This document shows positions 1 through 7,054 of a stretch of DNA of 64,000 nt, piece after piece; the stretch's first letter is position 1, and each line of letters starts with the position of its first letter. The notes beneath the pieces are model-generated. The model was not told where the DNA came from. It did no database searches and worked only from the letters and a program-made list of their open reading frames with translations. The DNA comes from an uncultured Chitinophagaceae bacterium (GTDB lineage: Bacteria; Bacteroidota; Bacteroidia; Chitinophagales; Chitinophagaceae). The stretch lies in contig CALCII010000016.1 in NCBI GenBank assembly GCA_937907395.1, positions 186,001 to 250,000 of the forward strand. Reading direction: 5' to 3'. Position numbers and translations under genes: made by a program.

Positions 1-84
1 CTTCACTCATTCAAATGTAAAAAAACTGCTATTCAGAATGTTTTTCACATATTTGCAAACATTTAAAGACTCAATATCCGCATT

Positions 85-1452
85 ATGCTTTTAGCAATTA
101 ACTGGGCTGAATTTGGAATTAAAGCCGGACAATTATTATTATCTCTTTCCATACTCATTATTTTCCACGAGTTTGGGCATTTCATTACTGCCAGATGGTT
201 CAAGTGTCGTGTAGAAAAATTCTATCTCTTTTTTGATCCCTGGTTTTCTTTATTTAAAAAGAAAAAAGGTGATACTGAATACGGTATTGGCTGGCTACCT
301 CTTGGCGGCTATGTAAAGATATCCGGAATGATTGATGAGAGCATGGATAAAGAAGCCATGAAACAACCGGCACAACCATGGGAGTTTCGCAGCAAACCGG
401 CCTGGCAACGTTTGATCATCATGATTGGTGGTGTAACAGTGAATGTACTTCTTGCTTTCATTATTTATGCCATGATTTTGTTTGTGTGGGGAGAAAAGCA
501 AACCCCGATGGATAGCGTGAAAAATGGTATCTGGATTACAGATAGCCTCATGTATGAAATTGGGTTACGTAATGGAGATAAAATTGTTTCTATCAATGAT
601 AAACCGGTTGAAAATTTTGAAAACCTCAATGCATTAGTGATAACTGGCGAAAAACTGGTGGTTGACAGAAATGGTGAACAACAAACTATTAATCTTCCTG
701 TGAACCTGATTGAAAAACTGGTGGAAAGCAAACGGAAAAGAGGGTTGATGCTGATGCCCCGTGTGCCTGCTATCATTGGCGAATTTGAGAAAAAAGATAC
801 CAGCTATGCAAAAGCAGCCGGACTACAGGCAAACGACCGCATTGTTTCGATTGATACTGTACCGGTACAGTATTTTGATGAAATGATTCCGTTGGTTGGT
901 AAGAAGAAAAATGAAACCGTACAATTAAAAGTGGATAGAGGCGGACAGGAATTATCAATTATTTCCAAAGTAAACAGCGATGGTAAAATTGGTTTGTCGA
1001 TTCTTTCCGATGAAGAATATGAAAAGCTGGGAGTGTTGAAAGTGATCCGTCATAAATACGGATTCTTTGAAGCAATACCTGCAGGTGTGGGTAAAGCTAT
1101 TGATAAACTGAAGTTTTATGTGGATCAGTTTCGTCTGATTCTGAATCCGCAAACCGGAGCCTATAAAGGAATTGGCGGTTTCAAATCCATGGGATCTATT
1201 TTCCCCGCTCAATGGGATTGGGAAAGTTTCTGGAGTATTACGGCATTCTTTAGTATCGTGCTTGCATTCATGAACCTGTTGCCCATTCCTGCATTGGATG
1301 GCGGACATGTGTTATTTACACTCGTTGAAATGATCACCGGACGTAAACCCAATGAGAAGTTTCTTGAATATGCACAGGTGGTGGGTATGGTAATTTTGTT
1401 TGGCTTACTCATTTATGCCAACGGTAATGATCTGTTTGGCTGGAACAGGTAA
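85..1452 (+). CDS. rseP: RseP-type site-2 zinc metalloprotease
   Basis: Membrane-embedded M50 protease that cleaves transmembrane substrates such as anti-sigma factors in regulated intramembrane proteolysis. The 455-residue product has the zinc-binding HEFGH motif at residues 28-32 in the first membrane segment. Two PDZ-like regions lie at about 130-300, and the second catalytic motif LDGG is near residue 405, followed by a last membrane helix. The order (HExxH, PDZ pair, LDG) and the length match the RseP family. It is followed head-on by the convergent MutS-like gene, whose stop codon lies 1 base away. The substrate in this organism cannot be told from sequence. Confidence 0.95.
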   Translation: MLLAINWAEFGIKAGQLLLSLSILIIFHEFGHFITARWFKCRVEKFYLFFDPWFSLFKKKKGDTEYGIGWLPLGGYVKISGMIDESMDKEAMKQPAQPWEFRSKPAWQRLIIMIGGVTVNVLLAFIIYAMILFVWGEKQTPMDSVKNGIWITDSLMYEIGLRNGDKIVSINDKPVENFENLNALVITGEKLVVDRNGEQQTINLPVNLIEKLVESKRKRGLMLMPRVPAIIGEFEKKDTSYAKAAGLQANDRIVSIDTVPVQYFDEMIPLVGKKKNETVQLKVDRGGQELSIISKVNSDGKIGLSILSDEEYEKLGVLKVIRHKYGFFEAIPAGVGKAIDKLKFYVDQFRLILNPQTGAYKGIGGFKSMGSIFPAQWDWESFWSITAFFSIVLAFMNLLPIPALDGGHVLFTLVEMITGRKPNEKFLEYAQVVGMVILFGLLIYANGNDLFGWNR

Positions 1453-1453
1453 C

Positions 1454-3256
1454 TTATAATTCAATTCCGATTTTTTTCATTAAGATAGAGGCATTCATGC
1501 TTTGGCAGATGCCTCTTTTTAATTTATAATCGAAAAACAATTCTTCCCCGTTTACCTGTACATCAAAATGATAATTATGAATGTTGAGCGGATATTCTGT
1601 TGCGAGGTTGGCCAGCTCCAGGTCATGTGTGGCCAGAAGCCCGGTTGCTTTTTGTTGCAGCAGTTGTTTGATTAATGCTTTGGAACCGGTATGACGATCA
1701 TTGGAATTTGTACCACGTAAAATTTCATCCAGCAAAATAAACACAGGTTCATGATTGTTCACAGCATCGATAATTTGTTTCAGCTTTTTTAATTCTGCAT
1801 AGAAGGTGGAGGTGCTTTCTTCCAGGTTGTCTTTAATGCGCATACTGCTCATTATTTTCAATGGTGTTGCTTTTAATTCTTTGGCGCATACAGGAGCGCC
1901 CATACAGGCAAGCACCATATTCACACCAACAGAGCGAAGGAAGGTGCTTTTGCCGGCCATATTGGATCCGGTGATGAGATTGATTTGTTGTTGTCCGGTT
2001 GTTGTAAAATTGTTGCGTACATTTTTCTGCGGATCAATCAATGGATGCCCCAGTTCAACAGTGGTAAAAATGGTTTCATCGGTAGCAATCACAGGGAAGC
2101 ACCAGTTGGGGTGATTGAATGCTAAAGTTCCCAGGCTGCTGATTGCTTCCAGCTCTGCCAGGCTATGAAACCAATCCTGAAACTGAGAATTGTTTTTTTT
2201 CTTCCATTGTTCCAGTTGCAGCACTTGTTGCAGATCCCACAACAAAAATGTATTGAGCGGAATAAAAACAATGAAATTGAGGCGGTATTCAAAACGGTTG
2301 AAGATTTTCTTTAATTGAAAAATGCGTTGTGATGCTTTTATATGGTCTTTATAAAACGATTGCTGCAGTTGTTTCAGAAGCGGATTTTTGAATGGAGCTT
2401 TTTCAATACATGCAATGCTGTTCGAAAGTGTTTCTGTTTCTGCAGCAACATGGCTCAGCTGCTTGTACAAAGGCATGATGCGGCGGGAAATGCCAAATGC
2501 AATTACTACAAACACCAACAATGCCTGCAAGAATTGCAGGTAGGAGAGAATGTCCAAAACATAGCAGGCGAGGGTGGTAATGGTAATTACGGGCATAATG
2601 AACCGAAGCAGCTGCCAGTACATTTTATCAATGAATTGATTTCTTTCAGTGAGCCATACCACTAATTTGTTTTCGGTGGCTTTGGAAATGGTTATTGCAC
2701 TGCCGATGGATTGCAACTCCTGCCGCCAGTATGTAATCGTGCTTAATTCTTTAATAGCCAGCTGACGGGCCACAATCACATTTGCTGTTGATGGTTGTTG
2801 CAGCCATTGCGCCAGGCGTTCATTCCCTTGCTCAGAAGTAGTGCGGTTGATGAACTGGTATACAGAAGCCCGTCCAAACAAATCCAGGTCACCTGCATAG
2901 GCATGATTTTCTTTATAAAAAATGGCTCCATCTTTCTGATGCGTGTATTGATAGTTGAGGTAGTTGAGTTCTTCTTTGTTGATGTGAAGTAAGCGTTCTT
3001 TATGTTCAATGAGTTCATTGTTAGCCAGGTCTTTTTTTACAACATATATAAAAAGGATCAATCCGGTTATAAATACAAGAAACACGATAAACAGACTAGC
3101 TACGAGTAATTGCCAGCAAGTAAAAGCCGTGACCAACAGAACCACCAGGCGCAGCCACCCTAAACGGGACTTGCGTTTTAGTAAAATGGTTAACTCCTCG
3201 CCTAAGCTTGTGATTTGTTGCTGATAGAATTGATCCGGTAATGGCTTGCCTGTCAT
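1454..3256 (-). CDS. Membrane-anchored MutS-like ATPase
   Basis: 600-residue protein with a C-terminal MutS-type ABC ATPase domain: Walker A GSNMAGKST at 430-438, Walker B FILLDE at about 506-511, and a switch histidine in LLATHD. The N-terminal half lacks the MutS mismatch-binding domain. It carries hydrophobic stretches at about 35-73 and 210-255 that look like two pairs of membrane helices. This is the short MutS-related type common in Bacteroidetes, not canonical mismatch-repair MutS; its role is not established. It is convergent with rseP and divergent from the tmRNA gene, so its promoter lies in 3257-3385. Confidence 0.85.
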   Translation of the reverse strand: MTGKPLPDQFYQQQITSLGEELTILLKRKSRLGWLRLVVLLVTAFTCWQLLVASLFIVFLVFITGLILFIYVVKKDLANNELIEHKERLLHINKEELNYLNYQYTHQKDGAIFYKENHAYAGDLDLFGRASVYQFINRTTSEQGNERLAQWLQQPSTANVIVARQLAIKELSTITYWRQELQSIGSAITISKATENKLVVWLTERNQFIDKMYWQLLRFIMPVITITTLACYVLDILSYLQFLQALLVFVVIAFGISRRIMPLYKQLSHVAAETETLSNSIACIEKAPFKNPLLKQLQQSFYKDHIKASQRIFQLKKIFNRFEYRLNFIVFIPLNTFLLWDLQQVLQLEQWKKKNNSQFQDWFHSLAELEAISSLGTLAFNHPNWCFPVIATDETIFTTVELGHPLIDPQKNVRNNFTTTGQQQINLITGSNMAGKSTFLRSVGVNMVLACMGAPVCAKELKATPLKIMSSMRIKDNLEESTSTFYAELKKLKQIIDAVNNHEPVFILLDEILRGTNSNDRHTGSKALIKQLLQQKATGLLATHDLELANLATEYPLNIHNYHFDVQVNGEELFFDYKLKRGICQSMNASILMKKIGIEL

Positions 3257-3341
3257 TTTGTAAAGCTATAAAGTTGTTAGCTGTTTGTGAAAGCATTTTT
3301 GAATCGTTTCTTTATCAGGTATATAATCAGAAATAATGTAA

Positions 3342-3371
3342 TTTTGAATTTCCTTTTAGCTTTTTACTTTG
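3342..3371 (+). promoter_or_regulatory. Bacteroidetes-type promoter of the tmRNA gene
   Basis: TTTTG at 3342-3346 (the -33 element), then 18 bases, then TACTTTG at 3365-3371 (a close match to the -7 element TAnnTTTG). The mature tmRNA 5' end at 3386 lies about 15 bases downstream. Position and spacing are as expected for a group-specific sigma factor promoter; no experimental support. Confidence 0.55.
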
Positions 3372-3385
3372 TAAATAGTTTTAAT

Positions 3386-3757
3386 GGGGCTGCCTGGTTT
3401 TGACAGCATAGGTCTTTGAAAGTGTAAGCATGCAGTGCGTTGTGTAATTAGCACTTAAATCTGAATACTCAAACATCAAATGGCAATACACAGTATGCCA
3501 TGGCTGCCTAATCAGTGATTAGATAGTCATTAGGGCCGCCGAACAGGTTGATCTGTTACCATGTTCCGCCGCCGACTCAAAAACAAAACAGGTTGCTGTT
3601 ATTGAAGGCTGTGACAATAACTTAAGACTCATTCAGCTACGTGTTGTATTGGTATGTTCATGTCCTGTACAATGCCGACAAGCAATCATGAAATAAGCAT
3701 GTAGAAAGCTTTTGGGGAATATGTTTGGACAGGGGTTCGAATCCCCTCAGCTCCACA
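3386..3757 (+). ncRNA. ssrA: tmRNA (ssrA)
   Basis: Transfer-messenger RNA, which rescues stalled ribosomes and tags the unfinished protein. The 5' end GGGGCUG pairs with CAGCUCC at 3748-3754 to give a seven-pair acceptor stem with G-U at the third pair, the alanine identity element. A canonical T arm (AGGGG, TTCGAAT, CCCCT) lies at 3731-3747. The tag frame reads GGC from 3482 to the stop TAA at 3509-3511, encoding GNTQYAMAA; the resume codon is inferred as GGC. The last two bases of the listed interval are the ACA after the stem, and CCA is probably added after transcription. It is a one-piece tmRNA with its own promoter. Confidence 0.95.
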
Positions 3758-3839
3758 AATGACAGGGGCCGTGACGCAGCAAAGCTGGTCACGGTGCCGA
3801 CTGTAACGTCGGCATTCGAATCCCCTCAGCTCCACAAAT
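3728..3839 (+). repeat. Tandem duplicate of the tmRNA 3' end with a 46-base insertion
   Basis: The last 33 bases of the tmRNA region (3728-3760: GACAGGGG followed by the T-loop, 3' T-stem, acceptor strand and ACAAAT) are repeated directly after themselves at 3761-3839. The second copy is interrupted between GACAGGGG (3761-3768) and the T-loop TTCGAAT (from 3815) by 46 bases. The 25 bases at 3736-3760 and 3815-3839 are identical. A tmRNA 3' end is a classic integrase target, so this may be a scar, but no integrase gene is nearby. Confidence 0.9.
3769..3814 (+). repeat. Two back-to-back perfect hairpins inserted in the duplicate T-arm
   Basis: Hairpin 1 spans 3769-3794: CCGTGAC pairs with GTCACGG, and inside it CAGC pairs with GCTG around an AAA loop, with one bulged G. 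Hairpin 2 spans 3795-3814: TGCCGAC pairs with GTCGGCA around loop TGTAAC. They abut with no spacer and fill exactly the gap between the 5' T-stem strand AGGGG and the T-loop of the duplicated tmRNA end. The second hairpin resembles an anticodon arm but its loop is six bases, so this is not an ordinary tRNA. Confidence 0.85.
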
Positions 3840-3861
3840 AGTTGGCCGGAAAAACGTTCAC

Positions 3862-3893
3862 TCCCCGGCAGCGGTTCTCAACCCTGCCGGCGG
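3862..3893. repeat. Dispersed GC-rich hairpin element, copy 1
   Basis: CCGGCAG (3865-3871) pairs with CTGCCGG (3884-3890); inside, GGTT pairs with AACC around CTC. A related sequence lies at 37232-37264, where the inner stem is GGCT/AGCC, a compensated change. No T-run follows, so it is not an obvious terminator. The rest of the gap 3840-4007 shows nothing recognisable. Confidence 0.55.
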
Positions 3894-4007
3894 ATTTATT
3901 GAAAGAATAATTCTATAAATTTCCTATCTTTCAAATACGGCGAGTCGACTGCCGCTAAATATCGTCTGAGAAGTTTTCCTTTTTGAAGTTTTGTGTCAAA
4001 AGTATAA

Positions 4008-4382
4008 TCATTCATAAGAGATATCATTTTTTGAAAACTCAATCATGTCTTCAATCGCAGTTCGAAACCAGTCCCAGAAATTATTGTATACTACATCCTC
4101 TGCAGGATTTGCCCTTGAATAATCTTCAATTACTTTTATCTTCAGGCTGTCATTTAAGTCCCAGCATGCAAGTTCATCACAATCCTGTCTGTATGCAAAT
4201 GGAAACAAATGTCTTGCTGGATACCTCTCTTTAAGGCTATTGTATCTTTTGATTATAAATTCACTTTCTAAAAGAATCCATGGTGTCAATTCTCCAACTT
4301 TTCTTTCTAAAAGCCATAAAAATTCTTTAGGATATTTAAAGTTAGCTGGTAACAGTTCCTCTGATATTATTGTTTCCTTCAT
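4008..4382 (-). CDS. Small protein, possibly SMI1/KNR4-like
   Basis: 124-residue soluble protein without signal peptide or membrane segment. The pattern (a segment near the N-terminus reading YPKEFLWLLE, a central FPFAYRQDCDELACWD, and a C-terminal helix with NFWDWFRTAIEDM) resembles SMI1/KNR4-superfamily proteins. Many of those are immunity proteins to toxins, while others are orphans. No toxin gene is adjacent. It lies alone between the duplicated tmRNA end and the glycosidase operon, a typical position for recently acquired cargo. The family assignment is tentative. Confidence 0.5.
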   Translation of the reverse strand: MKETIISEELLPANFKYPKEFLWLLERKVGELTPWILLESEFIIKRYNSLKERYPARHLFPFAYRQDCDELACWDLNDSLKIKVIEDYSRANPAEDVVYNNFWDWFRTAIEDMIEFSKNDISYE

Positions 4383-4466
4383 TATGAAATTTTACTTTAA
4401 TGTCAGTAATATCTTCCATGGTGGATATTGAGATACAATTTCCGGTTGAAATTAAAAATACCTATT

Positions 4467-7046
4467 TCACTGCAGCCATATCGATTCAATTGCAAATCCC
4501 CATTCTTCTTTCCATTGTTCTTTTGGTATACCCGGGCCAATTGATAGCTGAATACTCTCAATATCTTTCAAATCAAATACAGGTGCCTGTGGATGATAGA
4601 AGAAGTACGGAACAAAGCCTGGATAGGGCCTTGGAAGTGTAACCAATGGTACTTGTTTGAGGCTGTTTATCTCAATGGTATATTCATGACGAACTGTATC
4701 GAGCTGAATGGTTGCCCCATAAGCAGCACCATGTTTTGTGATGAGTGCCACTTGTAACGGACAAATTTTATTTACCGAGGATCTTGCTTTTACAACCAGT
4801 TTTGTTTTATTGGAAATGGTTGCAAAACGTTCTTTTACTTTCTCTCTGAAATAATAACGCATGGAATAATCGGCCGGTTGTTCTTTCGATGGTTCTTCGG
4901 GATCAGTTGTTATCAAACTGTTTGTATGAATCACCAGCTCAGCATTACCCGGTTGCTGTAACGGTAGTAACACAGATCCTCTCCGCCATTCCCGACTCAG
5001 CTCACGAAAATCAGTAGCTGCAGAAAACAACCACACAGGATTCGATGCATTCACAACGGGAATACTGTAAACATCCTTTCCATAAAAATCCCATTGGCGG
5101 GGCGATTTCTCAATAGCACCGGGATAAGTAACCGTTTTTCCATTTTGTGTAACAATGATATAATACTGTATATATCCTTCTTTTGTTTTGGATGCAGGCA
5201 GTGTTGCTGAATACTGGTAACCATTCTGCTGCATTTGTAAAGGTTCAAACCAAGAGCCGGGGGTTTGTACAAAAGCTTCCACTTTTTCCGGAGCCTGTGC
5301 AGATACTACCGTCGCTGTAATCACCAGTGTTTGCCCGCTTACTGCTTCTTTCACCGGTTGGTGCAGTACATAGGTTTCATTGGTTGTGGCAGAAACAGTA
5401 GTTGTTTCATACAAAAAAATAAAGCCTGTTTTCTGTTGTGGTGATAAACCTGCCGGATTCTTTTCTTTCGATAAAATATAAACACCGGGAGCTGCTGTAA
5501 ACAAACTGCCGGAAGCTTTGGTATTGGCAGTAATTGCATCTCTGTTAACAACAGATACAAAATAATCAGTTCCCAGATCCGGTAAATGAATCGTAATGGG
5601 CCAATTGCGTTTGTTGAGTACGGCTATTTTTTTATCTAATGATGTTTTGCCAAACGGATCGTTGATCCAGTTTACATCCGGGAGGATTTCCAAACGCCAG
5701 ATACCATCGGCCAGTTTATCCAGAAAATAAGCACCGGTGCCTTTGTATTGTACCAGTGTTGAATTACCCCAGCCAGCTATCTGTTTCAATTGTTCGGGAT
5801 GTGTTGGTTGCGATGAGGTATGGTTGGTATAGATGAATGATTCGTTTGTGATCATCTCTGCCAGATCTTCTGAGGAACTGATGCGGAAAGGTCCGAATAA
5901 AGTATCTGACGGGTAACCACCGTGTTTCTCATAAAGCGGAATCCGATGAAAGATCTCCGAGGCAATTTTCAGTGCCAATGCTTTCTTTGGTGTGTACAAC
6001 AGGTTCATGTAGTGCGTGCCATATTCGGTATTTGCATAAGCAGAGTAGGTGGGGTCATAAGCAAAATGGGTGGCAATTTGTAATCCTGCTTCTCTGAAAC
6101 TGCGGGCCATGGCCGGGTACATATAGGAACGTCCCACATCTGCCGCATCAAATTCATACACAATCTTTGCCTGCTTTTTGAATTTCGGATGAGATGTGTA
6201 GGGAATCGTGTACTGGTCTACGTTAGGTAACAGGTTTCCGCCCAGTTCATGTTGTGATCCCAGTCCGGTGGGATACCATTGAAACGTACCTCCCTGGATC
6301 ATAGAGTTGAAATAAGCATCGGCAGAAAAAATACTGTGACTGATATTATACAGGATTGGTTTTTTACAGCCGGTTTTCCGCATTGATTTCACCATGCGGT
6401 TGATGAATGTTTTTACTGAGTCTGCCGACTCCCGGTGATGGGGTTCATTGGAAATTTCAAAAGCGATAATATCATCATCGTCTTTATAAGCCAGTTTGGT
6501 ATAGGGATTCACATGATTGAGAAACTGGTATAAATAATTTTCCTGTGCTTTGATCGCTTCCGGATTGGTAAGACAGGCATCTTTTCCGTATTTCGCAGAG
6601 AAGCCCGGTGTTTTTTCATCGGGCTCCGGCCACCCGTTTCCCCAATAAGCAATTGGAGTAATCACGGCACGGATTCCACGTTCCTTCAACTTCATAATCA
6701 GATAGTCGAATAAACGAAGGTGTTCATTACTGAGCAGATTGCCCAGTGTGTCGCTGATTTCACAATCCCATACATGTACCCGGTACAGATCAAAACCCAG
6801 TCGTGCAAAATGATACACATCTTCATCAATCAGTTTCTCGGGATCAAGATTCATCTTTTTTGCATTACGGTATGCATACGCAAAGGGTAGTGTATAATTT
6901 TCCCCGAATCCCTTGATTTCTTCTTTTGATTTACTCCAGCGTAATATTCCATTGGCATCTACATAAGCCGTATTCTTATTCTGACTTTTGGCTGCAACGC
7001 TGATCATCATCATTGCGATGAGAAGGAAGTAACTGCTTCTGTTCAT
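4467..7046 (-). CDS. Secreted glycoside hydrolase, GH5/clan GH-A-like
   Basis: 859-residue exported enzyme with an N-terminal signal peptide (about residues 1-21, ending AAKSQ). The N-terminal half looks like a (beta/alpha)8 barrel of clan GH-A: ISNEP places the likely acid/base at Glu201, and VYEFD places the likely nucleophile at Glu298. The C-terminal half (about 480-859) is beta-rich accessory sequence. It starts 8 bases after the GH2 gene, so the two are probably one transcript for breaking down a galactose-containing polysaccharide. The exact substrate and GH subfamily cannot be named by eye. Confidence 0.75.
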   Translation of the reverse strand: MNRSSYFLLIAMMMISVAAKSQNKNTAYVDANGILRWSKSKEEIKGFGENYTLPFAYAYRNAKKMNLDPEKLIDEDVYHFARLGFDLYRVHVWDCEISDTLGNLLSNEHLRLFDYLIMKLKERGIRAVITPIAYWGNGWPEPDEKTPGFSAKYGKDACLTNPEAIKAQENYLYQFLNHVNPYTKLAYKDDDDIIAFEISNEPHHRESADSVKTFINRMVKSMRKTGCKKPILYNISHSIFSADAYFNSMIQGGTFQWYPTGLGSQHELGGNLLPNVDQYTIPYTSHPKFKKQAKIVYEFDAADVGRSYMYPAMARSFREAGLQIATHFAYDPTYSAYANTEYGTHYMNLLYTPKKALALKIASEIFHRIPLYEKHGGYPSDTLFGPFRISSSEDLAEMITNESFIYTNHTSSQPTHPEQLKQIAGWGNSTLVQYKGTGAYFLDKLADGIWRLEILPDVNWINDPFGKTSLDKKIAVLNKRNWPITIHLPDLGTDYFVSVVNRDAITANTKASGSLFTAAPGVYILSKEKNPAGLSPQQKTGFIFLYETTTVSATTNETYVLHQPVKEAVSGQTLVITATVVSAQAPEKVEAFVQTPGSWFEPLQMQQNGYQYSATLPASKTKEGYIQYYIIVTQNGKTVTYPGAIEKSPRQWDFYGKDVYSIPVVNASNPVWLFSAATDFRELSREWRRGSVLLPLQQPGNAELVIHTNSLITTDPEEPSKEQPADYSMRYYFREKVKERFATISNKTKLVVKARSSVNKICPLQVALITKHGAAYGATIQLDTVRHEYTIEINSLKQVPLVTLPRPYPGFVPYFFYHPQAPVFDLKDIESIQLSIGPGIPKEQWKEEWGFAIESIWLQ

Positions 7047-7054
7047 TCTTGTTT

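Noticed and set aside
3761..3839. A complete extra tRNA (anticodon GTA) after tmRNA
   Set aside because: It has a T-arm, an acceptor 3' strand and a hairpin resembling an anticodon arm. But the loop is six bases, the first hairpin is 11 pairs long and is not a D-arm, and the whole is explained better as a duplicated tmRNA end plus two hairpins.
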